Shown here: positions 1-9,488 of the stretch, piece after piece
Layout of the letters: each line of letters begins with the position of its first letter
Position numbering within the stretch: the first letter of the stretch is position 1
Assembly (NCBI RefSeq): GCF_003350295.1
Contig: NZ_QLYY01000005.1
Span: 372,001 to 436,000 of the forward strand
Reading direction: 5' to 3'
DNA: 64,000 nucleotides
DNA from: Vibrio tetraodonis
GTDB lineage: Bacteria > Pseudomonadota > Gammaproteobacteria > Enterobacterales > Vibrionaceae
Made by a program: the position numbers and the translations under genes
Notes under the pieces: generated by a model
Databases searched by the model: none
Seen by the model: the letters and a program-made list of their open reading frames with translations, nothing else
Told to the model about the DNA's origin: nothing

Positions 1-392
1 ATTTCTGTAGGCGTCACTTTTGCTACGTGGTGAATGTGGGTATGCTCCAATGCTCGAGACTCAGCAGCGTTAGAGCCCTGACCTATGCCCAATAGAGAAA
101 AGGGACTATCAAGATGATAATTGATGCTAATTTCACAGTCCGTACCAAACTGATACTCACCACTCACCCCACGTATTTTAGGTTGGTAATAGTCTAAGTA
201 AGCCTGGGAAAGATCAGCTTCAGAGGTGGCACCAAATGCACAAGCTAATGCTACCGTATCGGCTGCTTGCATCGCACGATTGTGGAGCTGAATATTAAAC
301 CCAACCATAATAGTAGTCAGTGCTAATGCTAATAAAGGTACTAACAGAGCAAGAAAAGACAAAGAAACAGAACCAAACACCCGATTACGCAC
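1..392 (-). CDS. tadG: TadG-like pilus assembly protein (partial, runs off the left edge)
   Basis: This is the N-terminal 130 residues of a TadG-like protein; the C-terminus lies beyond base 1. The GTG start at 392 overlaps the tadF stop by 8 nt and has a GGGAG Shine-Dalgarno 8 nt upstream, so it is translationally coupled. The translation begins VRNRVFGSVSLSF and continues into one hydrophobic helix (about residues 9-30), then a polar region with a short Cys-containing segment. TadG proteins are inner-membrane anchored minor components of the Flp pilus machine. Position as the last gene after tadE and tadF supports the call; the diagnostic C-terminal half cannot be seen. Confidence 0.75.
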   Translation of the reverse strand, partial: MRNRVFGSVSLSFLALLVPLLALALTTIMVGFNIQLHNRAMQAADTVALACAFGATSEADLSQAYLDYYQPKIRGVSGEYQFGTDCEISINYHLDSPFSLLGIGQGSNAAESRALEHTHIHHVAKVTPTE

Positions 393-954
393 TGTACTTT
401 CTCCCAATCACCGCAGCTTGACTTTGAAGCTTTGTAGCCAACGGAAAATCTAACCACTCAAAAATCGAGTTCACAGATTCTAAAGGTTTAGACACACACA
501 AAGTGACTTGGTAAAGGTCAGCCGTCTTTCCTTGAAGAGACGCAATCATTCTCTGACTTTTGGGAGCAAGAGAGGCAAGTGATTCAATCTGCCTTTCACC
601 CTGACAATCGTTGCCTAAGCGTTGGGTGATAATTTGGGTCTCATTCCCTGAAGAAAAGCGCATTTCCAATATCAAACCTACGCGGCTTAAATCCAAATCA
701 TCGGGTAAGGAGGGTTTCGCTAAAACCATTAGGTGGTCAGCACTCTCGGGGTAGTACGGTGTGATCTGCCCATTTGGCACTAGCGCTCGCGATGCAGCGC
801 TGACCAGAGAATAGGCCGTACTGTCTAAGCGAGTTTGTAGATACAAGATTTTGTATACCGCGAACAAACCCAGAACGATCACCAAAAACCCTACAACCAT
901 TGCAGGGAATTCGATAGCAGCTGAACCGCGTTGCCTGTGCGCCTTACACATCAT
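385..954 (-). CDS. tadF: TadF-like pseudopilin of the Tad pilus
   Basis: A 189-residue protein with a short basic N-terminus ending RG, followed by SAAIEF and a long hydrophobic helix (about residues 12-33). This matches the prepilin-like N-terminus shared by Flp, TadE and TadF: cleavage after Gly with Glu at +5. In the family, TadE and TadF are pseudopilins processed by the TadV peptidase and needed for Flp fibre assembly. The periplasmic part has two Cys residues that could form a disulfide. It overlaps tadE by 11 nt upstream and tadG by 8 nt downstream, so it lies within one operon. Sequence divergence between TadE and TadF is large, so the E/F assignment rests on gene order. Confidence 0.75.
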   Translation of the reverse strand: MMCKAHRQRGSAAIEFPAMVVGFLVIVLGLFAVYKILYLQTRLDSTAYSLVSAASRALVPNGQITPYYPESADHLMVLAKPSLPDDLDLSRVGLILEMRFSSGNETQIITQRLGNDCQGERQIESLASLAPKSQRMIASLQGKTADLYQVTLCVSKPLESVNSIFEWLDFPLATKLQSQAAVIGRKYSA

Positions 955-1378
955 AGCTCACCAACACTGTGCGGCTTAAGTTGGTCAGAGATGGCAAAGA
1001 CTCTGAAAATTTGGGAGCCAACAAAAACTGGAATTGATAGTTAATACGATATTGGGCAAGCACAGCCTGAGGCGAACTGACCAACTGACCTGATGCTAAA
1101 GACGCTACACTATCGGCATAGCTAGGAGCATCAACTTGAATATTATCCAAACTCAATAGAGGGAACTGAGCAATATGCTCGCGCATTTTTTCTGCGACGG
1201 TAGGCGAAGGTATCATTGTTCGGGCATCACGAATCGCTGACGATACCGCAGATTCAAAAACCATAGTCACCCACATAAGCCGAACTAGCTCAAAGCCGAC
1301 TAACACAAGCATCATCAGCGGCAATATTACCAACGCAAACTCTATTGTCTGACTACCTTTGTTGCGACGAAACATCAT
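944..1378 (-). CDS. tadE: TadE-like pseudopilin of the Tad pilus
   Basis: A 144-residue protein starting MMFRRNKGSQTIEFALVIL, a prepilin-like leader ending in Gly followed by a Glu at +5 and a hydrophobic helix, the TadE-like pattern. It should be an inner-membrane pseudopilin of the Flp assembly machine. The start codon shares one base with the tadD stop (TAATG), which indicates translational coupling. The remaining ~110 residues are periplasmic and lack recognisable catalytic motifs. Length is within the usual 130-200 range for the family. Confidence 0.8.
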   Translation of the reverse strand: MMFRRNKGSQTIEFALVILPLMMLVLVGFELVRLMWVTMVFESAVSSAIRDARTMIPSPTVAEKMREHIAQFPLLSLDNIQVDAPSYADSVASLASGQLVSSPQAVLAQYRINYQFQFLLAPKFSESLPSLTNLSRTVLVSYDV

Positions 1379-2106
1379 TAACGAATTCCTTGTTTCGCAA
1401 GAGCTTGGTAATAAAAAAGCGTGCTCTCAAGTTCTGATCGACTGAGCTCAGCGGAGGCGATAGTTTTAGCCGCGTCAAGCTTACCGCTAGACGCATAAGA
1501 TAAAGCGAGATTCAGCCGCATCTTACTTGTTGCTTCTCCTCGGCTATAAATAGGATATAAGATTTGAATACTTTGTTCTGGCCGACCATCTAAGAGCCAA
1601 CCTAACGCTAGGTTATTTCGATACTCCATACTGTCGGGCCGAATGTTTATCGCGCTTTTAAACGCATCACGAGCCTTGATGTAGTCTTTTTGTAGTGAGT
1701 AAGCCACACCCAAACTATTTAATGCTACGTCGTCCATTTTATTCGTCTCAACAGCATCAAACAGCTTACTTTCAGCGAGTTGGACATTACCAATAGCAAG
1801 ATGCGCTCGACCTAATTCCCGATCAAATTCTGATGATGGTGCCAGTGCACTGCCTTTTGTCAGATAATGTAGCGCTTCATCGTATCGCGCAGCTTGATTA
1901 CAAGCATTACCAGCCAAAAAGAGCAGCTGCGCATCATTGGGGTTTTGCTTGAGCTTTTGCTTGTATATTTCTAAAGCATTATCTGGATGGCCATTAGTTA
2001 ATGCGGTTTGTGCAAGCTGTAAATCTTGGTCGCTAGGCTGATTTTTTGTCGACTGACAACCCACAACAAAGATTCCAGCCCATAAGAGGATCAACAACCG
2101 GCTCAT
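1378..2106 (-). CDS. tadD: TadD-like TPR lipoprotein of the Tad pilus
   Basis: A 242-residue lipoprotein. The N-terminus is a signal peptide ending in a lipobox (VVGC, Cys at about residue 17), so the mature protein is probably anchored in the outer membrane. The rest consists of tetratricopeptide repeats; typical TPR cores such as NDAQLLFLAGNACNQAARYD and DVALNSLGVAYSLQKDY are visible at about residues 56-150. In characterised Tad systems TadD helps the secretin assemble or localise, in the manner of a pilotin. It overlaps tadC by 4 nt upstream and abuts tadE downstream. Confidence 0.85.
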   Translation of the reverse strand: MSRLLILLWAGIFVVGCQSTKNQPSDQDLQLAQTALTNGHPDNALEIYKQKLKQNPNDAQLLFLAGNACNQAARYDEALHYLTKGSALAPSSEFDRELGRAHLAIGNVQLAESKLFDAVETNKMDDVALNSLGVAYSLQKDYIKARDAFKSAINIRPDSMEYRNNLALGWLLDGRPEQSIQILYPIYSRGEATSKMRLNLALSYASSGKLDAAKTIASAELSRSELESTLFYYQALAKQGIR

Positions 2107-2957
2107 AATCTCTCCAAGGTATCAAATAGGCTTAAGACAACTGGGGCAACGATCATGACCACCACAGGAAGCATGATCAAAACGACAAGAGGGAAAGACA
2201 TTTTTGCTGGGATCTTACCTGCCCATTCTTCGAGTTCAAGCAACTGATAATGGCGGCTATCCGCTGCTATTAGGCTCAAAGCCTGCGAAAGTGGTGTACC
2301 AAACTTCAGTGCTTGACACATGGTTACCACCATATTGTTGATATCGGAAAGTTCCAGCCTTTGATCTAGATTAGTGAGTGCCTGTATGGGCGAATCAAGT
2401 ACGGCCATTTCTGTCGCCGTCTGACACCATTGACCAGAAAACGCCGAAGAAACGTCTGCCATTTCTTCGCCCACAATTCGAAATGCTCTCTCAAGCGTCA
2501 AGCCAGACGCAACACACACAACCATAAGATCGAGTGCATCTGGAAGTACCCTGGCTACTTGGCAACGAATCCTGTCCACCCATACTTTTAGTAAGCGGTC
2601 GACTAGAATACCGAGTAATATAGAAATGGCGACACACTGAGCCACATCTACTAGAGACCCTGTTAGATCTCTCAGAGCAAACCACAGCAATGCACCCACG
2701 ACCATGATAGAAAGCCGAAACAATACAAACAGTGTTTCAGCTAAATCGTGATTAAACCCGATTAACGCTAATGCTTTACGACGCTCAGGGTCGGACTTCC
2801 AACGCCATTTGATCCTTTGTGAGTTAGCGGTAAGAGACACAGAGCTCACCTGATTAAGGCGGCGCTGAACCAAGTCTTGCTGACGCGCTAGCCTAAAACA
2901 CATCAAGGAACTAAAGACACCAGTAATAATCAAAACAGTCGCTATCATGGTGATCAT
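2103..2957 (-). CDS. tadC: TadC, inner-membrane platform protein (T2SSF family)
   Basis: A 284-residue polytopic protein of the T2SSF/GspF family. A first membrane helix lies at about residues 3-20, a pair around 80-120 and a C-terminal helix near 255-280. The cytoplasmic segment between them contains the conserved pattern DALDLMVVCVASGLTLERA followed by ALxFGTPLSQAL, typical of TadB/TadC platforms that couple the TadA ATPase to pilin polymerisation. It overlaps tadB by 4 nt and tadD by 4 nt. Length is normal for TadC. Confidence 0.9.
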   Translation of the reverse strand: MITMIATVLIITGVFSSLMCFRLARQQDLVQRRLNQVSSVSLTANSQRIKWRWKSDPERRKALALIGFNHDLAETLFVLFRLSIMVVGALLWFALRDLTGSLVDVAQCVAISILLGILVDRLLKVWVDRIRCQVARVLPDALDLMVVCVASGLTLERAFRIVGEEMADVSSAFSGQWCQTATEMAVLDSPIQALTNLDQRLELSDINNMVVTMCQALKFGTPLSQALSLIAADSRHYQLLELEEWAGKIPAKMSFPLVVLIMLPVVVMIVAPVVLSLFDTLERL

Positions 2958-3859
2958 GAGAACTTCCTATTTTTGGTGAGCGAATGCAGCATCAACCCAC
3001 CTAGCGCTAGGCTGAGGCCACAATAAATGAGCACCCACTGGCCACTTTCACTGTAGATGAGTAATTCGAACAAAGATGGATCAATCCAAGAAACCGCCAA
3101 TACAAGAAAAACGGGCAGAAACGACAAAAACTTCGCCGTCATCCTAGGCTCTGAGGTTATGCTGGCAACCTTCTTTCGCATCGCCCGATTGTCATGCAGC
3201 GTTCTGCTCAGGTTGTGCAAGATATCTCTCAATTGCCCGCCATTACTTTGATTGAGTACTAACGCGACAGTAAAGTATCGAAAAGTGTTATAGGGCAAAC
3301 GAGTACATGCCTCATCCAAAGCTTGGCGCAGCGGAATACCAAGAGATAAGTTATCGTTAATGCGAGAAAATTCTCTACCTAGTACCCCCTCTTGAGTTTT
3401 CGCTACCTGCTCTAACGCCTGCTGAACAGACAGCCCAGCAGAAACCGCTCGGCTCACTAAACCCAAGACCTGTACAATAGCTTTCTCAAACTCTTCGACC
3501 TGCTGCCTGCGGCGCAAGGCAAACAAAACGCCAAACAGCCCAATCATACAAGAGATAACTAACAAAGCTTGCCAGTACCAATGTTGCGGTGGTAGCCACC
3601 AAGAAATCAAAAACGGCAGTATGCAAGCTGTTAAAGCCAGAAATATCTTATCTTGACGTCGCAATAGTGCTTGAGTCCGGCGCCAAAAGCCTCCAACTGG
3701 CCCTGCTGAATATCGCGGCTTAACAATAGCTTTCGCTATAGGCTTGGGCTGAGCAATATATCGGACTAACCGCAGTTTGACGCACCGACGACGCTGCCAA
3801 TAGTGTTTCAAAGCCAGTAGACTGCCTAAGCACCAAATCGTGAACAAGATTATGCTCAT
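2954..3859 (-). CDS. tadB: TadB, inner-membrane platform protein (T2SSF family)
   Basis: A 301-residue partner of TadC with the same T2SSF domain: an N-terminal helix (about 1-17), a helix pair at about 75-115, the cytoplasmic signature GLVSRAVSAGLSVQQALEQV and GIPLRQALDEACTRLP, and two C-terminal helices (about 240-295). TadB and TadC form the membrane platform on which TadA acts. The ATG overlaps the tadA stop as ATGA, which supports this start. Downstream coupling to tadC is again a 4-nt overlap. Confidence 0.9.
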   Translation of the reverse strand: MSIILFTIWCLGSLLALKHYWQRRRCVKLRLVRYIAQPKPIAKAIVKPRYSAGPVGGFWRRTQALLRRQDKIFLALTACILPFLISWWLPPQHWYWQALLVISCMIGLFGVLFALRRRQQVEEFEKAIVQVLGLVSRAVSAGLSVQQALEQVAKTQEGVLGREFSRINDNLSLGIPLRQALDEACTRLPYNTFRYFTVALVLNQSNGGQLRDILHNLSRTLHDNRAMRKKVASITSEPRMTAKFLSFLPVFLVLAVSWIDPSLFELLIYSESGQWVLIYCGLSLALGGLMLHSLTKNRKFS

Positions 3860-5184
3860 ACTGCAAGCCTCATTGCAGCGCGCAGCTGAGAATCAAGTTG
3901 ATAGTGCTGTGCTTTAGCAACAAAGGAAGGAAGGCGCCGAGCACTGACATATTCACCTAAAATCTTACCTTGGTGATCTTCACCATGAGTATCAAAATGA
4001 TACAAATCTTGAGTGATATATTGATCGCTTTCGATGCCAACCACTTCGGTTATCGCGACTATGCGCCGCTTTCCATCACGCATCCTATCAACTTGTATAA
4101 CGATATCTATCGTATCGGCAATTTGACGACGCAAGGCAAATAAGGGTAAGGTCGATTGCGCCATCATAAGCATGTTTTCAACTCTGACTAATGCATCGGC
4201 AGGTGAATTGGCGTGTAAAGTAGACAAAGAGCCGTCATGACCTGTATTCATCGCCTGCATCATTTCAAAGGCTTCTTCACCCCTTACTTCTCCAAGTATG
4301 ATGCGGTCAGGACGCATCCTTAATGCATTCCTAACCAGTTCTCTTTGAGTGATTGCAGCCAATCCTTCGGCATTTTCAGAGCGCGTTTCTGAACGCACCA
4401 CATGAGGTTGCTGGAGTTTAAGCTCCGCCGCATCTTCAATAGTAATAATACGTTCATGAGGAGGGATGCTAAACGACATCGCATTGAGCAATGTGGTTTT
4501 ACCCGCACCCGTTCCTCCAGCGATGAGCACATTCAATCGACAACGAACAATGACATCAAGCAAATGCATCATCCCTTCACTCAACGCATCATTTTGTACC
4601 ATTTGGCTTAAGGACAGTTTTTCATGATTGAACTTGCGAATAGAAATGCACGTTCCATCGAGCGCTAGCGGAGGGATCATCACATTAACACGGCTGCCAT
4701 CTTCCAAGCGAGCATCAACCAAAGGAGAACTTTCATCAATGCGACGTCCAACTTTACTGACAATTCGCCTCGCCATGTTAAGTAATTGTTCTTCAGAGCG
4801 AAATTCGATGGCGGTTTTATGCAACCTACCCAGCTTCTCGACATACACCTCATTAGGTCCATTAACCATGATGTCACTTACGCTGGGATCGTCGATTAAA
4901 GGTTGAAGAGGTCCTAAACCCAGTAACTCATCGACCAATTGCTGAACAACCTTAGTGACTTCACGATGACCGAGCGGCAGTTGGTGAGTAGCAACCACAT
5001 CTGTAACCAATGCAAGAATTCTTGCCTCCAACTCATTCGAGCTCAGTTTTACAACCGCACTCGCTTCTATCGTATTCACCACCTTAGAGTGGATAAGCTG
5101 GTAATGATCACGAATGGGATCGGAGTGAGGCGTACCTAGCTGAGTATGGCTAGGAGTGTCAATGAGTCGAGAAGACTTAAACAT
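3856..5184 (-). CDS. tadA: TadA/CpaF secretion ATPase
   Basis: A 442-residue hexameric secretion ATPase (GspE/VirB11 superfamily, CpaF branch) that should power Flp pilus assembly at the inner membrane. Visible motifs: Walker [14 protein letters not shown] at roughly residue 220, the Asp box region TIEDAAEL, the Walker B-like [17 protein letters not shown] and the His box [16 protein letters not shown]. The chosen ATG at 5184 has a GAGGGG Shine-Dalgarno 8 nt upstream and overlaps the tadZ stop by one base (TAATG); an in-frame TTG lies 18 nt further upstream. No key residue is missing. Confidence 0.95.
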   Translation of the reverse strand: MFKSSRLIDTPSHTQLGTPHSDPIRDHYQLIHSKVVNTIEASAVVKLSSNELEARILALVTDVVATHQLPLGHREVTKVVQQLVDELLGLGPLQPLIDDPSVSDIMVNGPNEVYVEKLGRLHKTAIEFRSEEQLLNMARRIVSKVGRRIDESSPLVDARLEDGSRVNVMIPPLALDGTCISIRKFNHEKLSLSQMVQNDALSEGMMHLLDVIVRCRLNVLIAGGTGAGKTTLLNAMSFSIPPHERIITIEDAAELKLQQPHVVRSETRSENAEGLAAITQRELVRNALRMRPDRIILGEVRGEEAFEMMQAMNTGHDGSLSTLHANSPADALVRVENMLMMAQSTLPLFALRRQIADTIDIVIQVDRMRDGKRRIVAITEVVGIESDQYITQDLYHFDTHGEDHQGKILGEYVSARRLPSFVAKAQHYQLDSQLRAAMRLAV

Positions 5185-6350
5185 TAAGCGCCCCTCTTCC
5201 AAAACTGGAATGATCTCGGGCTTTCAACGCCCATCACTTTATCAGCTAACAAACAAAACGCTCGGCTGACTTTACGGTGGCCCTTGACTGCGGACTGACC
5301 AAGCGCGCTTTTGTTTAAAAAATGTAAAGGAGCAAAAGGAATCGAGACATCAATTTCAGCGCCTAAAGCACGATGAATATCGTTTAATGTTAATAATGAC
5401 GCTTTATCAGATTTAGTATGATTGACCACCAATAAGTTCTTTCTGTTGAAAGCCGCTTGCTCCCCGGAAGATAAAATACTTAATATCTGTCCAGCATTAC
5501 GAATCGCGGCCAAACTAGGTTCTATGACCAAAATACGCGCATCAGAGCTCTTTAATGCGCTCATACCTACTTGATCTCTCAGTGAAAACGCCGGGATATC
5601 AAAAATTAGACTGTCTGTGTGCTGTGAACAAAACTTACTAAAATGCTCAAGCGCTTGTTTTTCTGGCCAAAATGGATCGCTATCCAACGGCAGATAACCA
5701 GTTAGGAGCGACAGATTTGTATCTACATTTATGCTGCTTCGCTCAAATACCACAGGTTCGAGACGCTCAGGATATTGCAGCATTTCGACCAATGCCGCAT
5801 TGCCTTGTACGTCAAAATGTAAATCCAGATCGCCTGCTGAAAAATCAAGGTCAGCGACCATCACTGACTGCCGCCTCTCGCTCAAAATTCGAGCTAAATT
5901 GGCGACAACGGTCGAAGTCCCGACCCCACCTTTACAACCAACCACAGAAATACGACTGCCCATTGACTGAGTTTGCTGCTGGTCATGAAAATCCACCGCC
6001 ACTAAGCCATGTTCAAGCACAGGGTTAACCAGATATTCAATCGCCCCTGCTTCACAAATAGCACGATAGTAAGGGATAGTCTGATCATCACCGATGGCAA
6101 TCACTTTGCAGCCCGTACGACGATTCATATCACTCACCCAAACACGCGCCTCTTCTACAGGCATACTCATTACATCTAGGGCTATCACATCGTGGCTGTC
6201 CGATAAGGCTTGCTTGATGAGTAGTTCTCTGTCCAAAGCAACTTGAGTCAGTTGGGTTATCCCACGCTCAGCAAACGCCAAACTTAAGTGATAAGTATCA
6301 AGGGAAGGAGAGGCCGCGACTAATACTGAAAAGCTATCGACTTTCATCAT
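5184..6350 (-). CDS. tadZ: TadZ/CpaE-like ParA/MinD-family pilus localisation protein
   Basis: A 388-residue protein with a receiver-like N-terminal half (about 1-125, no obvious phosphoacceptor pattern) and a MinD/ParA-type P-loop domain starting at about residue 135 with the deviant Walker A motif CKGGVGTSTVVANLA and a switch region ADLDFSAGDLDLHFD. TadZ/CpaE proteins place the Tad machine at a cell pole. The canonical second Lys of the P-loop (GKT/S) is replaced, giving GVGTST, as is common for TadZ. It overlaps the cpaD-like gene by 4 nt. Confidence 0.9.
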   Translation of the reverse strand: MMKVDSFSVLVAASPSLDTYHLSLAFAERGITQLTQVALDRELLIKQALSDSHDVIALDVMSMPVEEARVWVSDMNRRTGCKVIAIGDDQTIPYYRAICEAGAIEYLVNPVLEHGLVAVDFHDQQQTQSMGSRISVVGCKGGVGTSTVVANLARILSERRQSVMVADLDFSAGDLDLHFDVQGNAALVEMLQYPERLEPVVFERSSINVDTNLSLLTGYLPLDSDPFWPEKQALEHFSKFCSQHTDSLIFDIPAFSLRDQVGMSALKSSDARILVIEPSLAAIRNAGQILSILSSGEQAAFNRKNLLVVNHTKSDKASLLTLNDIHRALGAEIDVSIPFAPLHFLNKSALGQSAVKGHRKVSRAFCLLADKVMGVESPRSFQFWKRGA

Positions 6351-6973
6351 TGGTTACCTGCTGTAATACCGACACTGGAATCCGAGTTTTGGCTACTACT
6401 ATTGTTCGCCGAAGGGCTGACATAAGCATCGATAGCAGCAACTGCTTTTTCGCCATTGGCAGGTCCCAAACGCTCTCCCACAATCAACTCTTTCGGATTG
6501 GCAACCATTTGAGCAAGAGCAGCCGCGCTGCTGCAGCCATAAGCCTGATGTGATTGATATTGGTTAAACACTACTGGCTGCATTTTGCTGGCTCCGCAAT
6601 TTGCCACTTTGGCGCGAAATGATTCAACAATAAGCTGAATATCACCTTGCAGAGGTGGGCTTGCGTCCTGGGTAATTATTTTGCTTTCACTAATGCCGCG
6701 AGCGAGTAAAACTTGACGTATTTTCTCTAATTGATCACCTCCCTGGGCTGAACCACTAACCAACTTGACTCGCAAACCATAGGGATTACCGCGTTTAGCA
6801 ATAAAGTCTTCAACTTTCAGGATCTGCTCGGTAGATAGCTCATTGTTATCAAGTGTAAGAGTCAGCTTATTGGTGACAGCAACAACATCAATAGCAGGTT
6901 GTTTAGCAATACGGTCATGCACGCAGCCACCCAATACCAATAAAATCGGCAAAACAAACAGATTTAGTCTCAT
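6347..6973 (-). CDS. CpaD-family Tad pilus lipoprotein (RcpB position)
   Basis: A 208-residue lipoprotein with lipobox LVLGGC at about residue 17. The C-terminal part carries the CpaD-family pattern: NCGAS, then GCSSAAALAQMVANPKELI and a Gly-Pro-rich tail. Family members are outer-membrane associated partners of the RcpA/CpaC secretin. The ATG at 6973 is chosen because it has a GAGGTGAAG ribosome site 0-8 nt upstream and gives a clean signal peptide; an upstream in-frame ATG at 7003 would add 10 residues overlapping the secretin gene. The last ~30 residues are Ser/Asn-rich low complexity. Confidence 0.85.
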   Translation of the reverse strand: MRLNLFVLPILLVLGGCVHDRIAKQPAIDVVAVTNKLTLTLDNNELSTEQILKVEDFIAKRGNPYGLRVKLVSGSAQGGDQLEKIRQVLLARGISESKIITQDASPPLQGDIQLIVESFRAKVANCGASKMQPVVFNQYQSHQAYGCSSAAALAQMVANPKELIVGERLGPANGEKAVAAIDAYVSPSANNSSSQNSDSSVGITAGNQ

Positions 6974-6980
6974 CTTCACC

Positions 6981-8387
6981 TCAGTAGTAAAATCCATTAT
7001 CACCTAACAAACGCGGTTTGCGGTTGTCGGTATAAGTTGCATCACCGCTGGCTGCGGCATCCTTTTTACTCGGTAGTGCTAATAACCTTTCTAGGTCACT
7101 CTGGGGGATCAAAGTATCCGTCGGTAAAGCAAAGTTATTAGAGCGGGTAGGCTCAACCAGATAAGCCGTCGCAATGATGATTAGCTCTGTCTCTCGACGC
7201 TGATATTGGTTAGAGCGAAATAGAGTACCTAAGATTGGAATATCCCCTATTCCTGGCACTTTTTGTAACTGATCGATTTCACTACTTTGCAACAAACCAC
7301 CAAGAGCAAAGCTTTGTCCGCTCGCCAACTCTATCGTGGTTGAAGCCCTACGTGAAGTGAAAGAGGGCAGCACATTACCATTAAATACGGCTTGATTGTC
7401 CACCGAGACACTGCTCACTTCCGGCTCAACTTTTAGACTGATTCGATCAGGGCCAAGCACTATAGGTTTGAAGTTAAGATTAACGCCAAAAGGACGGTAT
7501 TCAACCTTTGCAGTATCGCCTTGAATCAAAGGAATTGGCACTTCTCCCCCGACAAGAAAACTCGCTTCTTCACCCGAAATTGCCGATAGGTTGGGCTCAG
7601 CTAAAATCGACATATCACCCGTCGATGCCAAGGCATCAACTAAGGCACTAAAGTTAGGTTTAGTCCAACTGCTGACACCAGATGGTTTGTTGTACATAAA
7701 ACTGCCAATCACATTCTCAGCGCTACTCCCTTCCCCCATTAATGATCCCCATTTAATGCCCAATGTATTTGACACATTACGAGAAACTTCTGCAATTCGA
7801 ACACGTATGTTGACTTGGGTTGGCATGGTGACAAGTAGCTGATTGATCAGTTCATCATTGTTCTCTGAGCTTGGCTCGGCTTGTTGTGTTGATGAGCTAT
7901 CAGATTGAGAAGAATCACTATCATTTGAGCCTTGGGACGCAGTGATCGGAGATAGATAGCCTTTCGCCACATTAACTATGCTATGTGCCATAGCTGGACT
8001 TGGTACTGAACCTTTAAGCCATAACTTTCCACCCAAAGATTCAGTCTTGACTGAGGCCTCAGGAAACTGAGTTTTAATCAGACTATCTAACTCTTGAGTA
8101 TCATGAACAACACGAATCTTATTGCTGTATATTACCTGCTCTTTATCGTTCAAAATGGTCATTGTCGCCGTGCCAGCTTGCTTACCAAATACCATTAATT
8201 TGGTATTTGTCATTGGCTGATAGTCAGCAATATGCGTGTTAGAGATAAAAATCGATTTTGCCTTTTGGGGCAAACGTACCATTTGCGCTTCATTTATGTT
8301 TACTTCAAGCGCTGACGCCCAAGAAGAGCATGTAAAAAACAAGCTAGGAAGCAATAACAAGCCCCACCAGCGCAGTAATGTAGTCAT
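6981..8387 (-). CDS. rcpA: RcpA/CpaC outer-membrane secretin of the Tad pilus
   Basis: A 468-residue secretin. It has a signal peptide (about 1-26), an N-terminal pilus-formation domain with the pattern LPQKAKSIFISN, a BON-like segment around 100-150, a Ser/Gln-rich linker near 160-180 and a C-terminal secretin domain ending with VPGIGDIPILGTLFRS and RRETELIIIATAYLV, the signature of the CpaC/RcpA secretins. It should form the outer-membrane channel for the Flp fibre. It is 18 nt downstream of rcpC and 7 nt upstream of the cpaD-like gene. The C-terminal 55 residues after the secretin core are a family-typical extension. Confidence 0.95.
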   Translation of the reverse strand: MTTLLRWWGLLLLPSLFFTCSSWASALEVNINEAQMVRLPQKAKSIFISNTHIADYQPMTNTKLMVFGKQAGTATMTILNDKEQVIYSNKIRVVHDTQELDSLIKTQFPEASVKTESLGGKLWLKGSVPSPAMAHSIVNVAKGYLSPITASQGSNDSDSSQSDSSSTQQAEPSSENNDELINQLLVTMPTQVNIRVRIAEVSRNVSNTLGIKWGSLMGEGSSAENVIGSFMYNKPSGVSSWTKPNFSALVDALASTGDMSILAEPNLSAISGEEASFLVGGEVPIPLIQGDTAKVEYRPFGVNLNFKPIVLGPDRISLKVEPEVSSVSVDNQAVFNGNVLPSFTSRRASTTIELASGQSFALGGLLQSSEIDQLQKVPGIGDIPILGTLFRSNQYQRRETELIIIATAYLVEPTRSNNFALPTDTLIPQSDLERLLALPSKKDAAASGDATYTDNRKPRLLGDNGFYY

Positions 8388-8405
8388 TGGTTGTTCCTGA
8401 AATTG

Positions 8406-9245
8406 TTAGTTATTTTTGTTATTTGGACGAAGCTCAATCAAATCCACATCTGGCGCGATTATTTTGCTTTGTGGGTTAAGCTGCGTCGAAGTAATCATGG
8501 AATTAACGGGTTCCGTCAAGTTCGGTTCTCCAGCACCGCGCAAAGACAAAGTAAGCCGACCGAGTTGATTGGCTAAAACAATTTGTGTTGCTTGCTCTGG
8601 CGTGACTTCGAGCGAGACTGAACTGTTGTCGGGTATTTTGGCGCCGTAGTCTCGGCGCTGCTCTTGAAACCCTTCTGATGATGACAAGTTGTTGAAAGCA
8701 AGGATACGCACATTATGCGCAATAGTGCTGACATATAAGCCTTCAACTCGATTGTCATACTTTTTCAGTTCGCTAAGCTTTGATGCCAAAAGTAACACGT
8801 CAACTTTATCGCCCGGTTGAACAAAGCCTGAGTTAGCCGTGACTTGGTCAACAGGCACAGATATAGCTCGATAACCTGACCTTACTTTTAGTGCCAGTGA
8901 TACACCGCCTCTAGGTGGCGTTAAATCCGCAGAACTTATCACCTGACCTTTCTCAATCGCAATATGCGCAATCCCAGCAGAAAGGTGAGCAGACTCAAGC
9001 TCATCTTCTGTAATGTAATCTAAATAATCATCTAACTCATTTTGGGGCACTGCCTGCCAACGAAACATAGTAGCACTATACACATCGCCTGCTTCAATAT
9101 TTTGATTTGAAACCAGAACTCGCTTAAACACCGCTGCAGCTTGGCTAGCCTCAAGTGACTGTGGCTTGGGTGAGTTTAAAAGCAGCAATCCTATCCCTAT
9201 ACCTGACAATAAGATAGACACCAACATCAATCTCTTCGCTGTCAT
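8406..9245 (-). CDS. rcpC: RcpC/CpaB Flp pilus assembly protein
   Basis: A 279-residue CpaB/RcpC protein: one N-terminal membrane helix (about 5-24), a SAF-like domain beginning VLVSNQNIEAGDVYSATMF (about 43-110) and a RcpC/CpaB domain with VPVDQVTANSGFVQPGDKVD. Family members are periplasmic, inner-membrane anchored, and are thought to work with the secretin. It lies 21 nt downstream of flp. In most Tad loci the prepilin peptidase gene tadV sits between flp and this gene; here there is no room for it. Confidence 0.9.
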   Translation of the reverse strand: MTAKRLMLVSILLSGIGIGLLLLNSPKPQSLEASQAAAVFKRVLVSNQNIEAGDVYSATMFRWQAVPQNELDDYLDYITEDELESAHLSAGIAHIAIEKGQVISSADLTPPRGGVSLALKVRSGYRAISVPVDQVTANSGFVQPGDKVDVLLLASKLSELKKYDNRVEGLYVSTIAHNVRILAFNNLSSSEGFQEQRRDYGAKIPDNSSVSLEVTPEQATQIVLANQLGRLTLSLRGAGEPNLTEPVNSMITSTQLNPQSKIIAPDVDLIELRPNNKNN

Positions 9246-9266
9246 GACTTGTCCTTGTTTGTCTTT

Positions 9267-9449
9267 TTAATTGCCTGAGTCTTGAGTCTGTTCGAGTGAC
9301 TCAATCACAGTGTCATAGGCGCCAACAATTGCTCTTGTCAGCTTGCCATCGCTGCCACCCACAAATGAGAGTAGAACCACAGACATGGCCGCGGCTAAAA
9401 TAGCGTATTCAATCGCTGCTGCCCCACGTTGCTTTGTATTACGTAACAT
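9267..9449 (-). CDS. flp: Flp major pilin
   Basis: A 60-residue Flp prepilin. The leader MLRNTKQRG is followed by AAAIEYAILAAAMSVVLLS, an exact match to the Flp rule of cleavage after Gly with Glu-Tyr at +5/+6. The ATG at 9449 is chosen over the upstream in-frame ATG at 9482 because an AGGAG lies 8 nt before it and the leader then has normal length; nothing resembling a ribosome site precedes 9482. The mature pilin would be 51 residues. It is the only flp copy in the window and the most 5' pilus structural gene of the operon. Confidence 0.95.
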   Translation of the reverse strand: MLRNTKQRGAAAIEYAILAAAMSVVLLSFVGGSDGKLTRAIVGAYDTVIESLEQTQDSGN

Positions 9450-9488
9450 TGATAAACTCCTGAAAATGCTGTTCAGTCTCATTTAGAC

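Noticed and set aside
9450..9482. Flp start at 9482
   Set aside because: No ribosome site and an overlong leader; the ATG at 9449 has AGGAG and the classic Flp leader.
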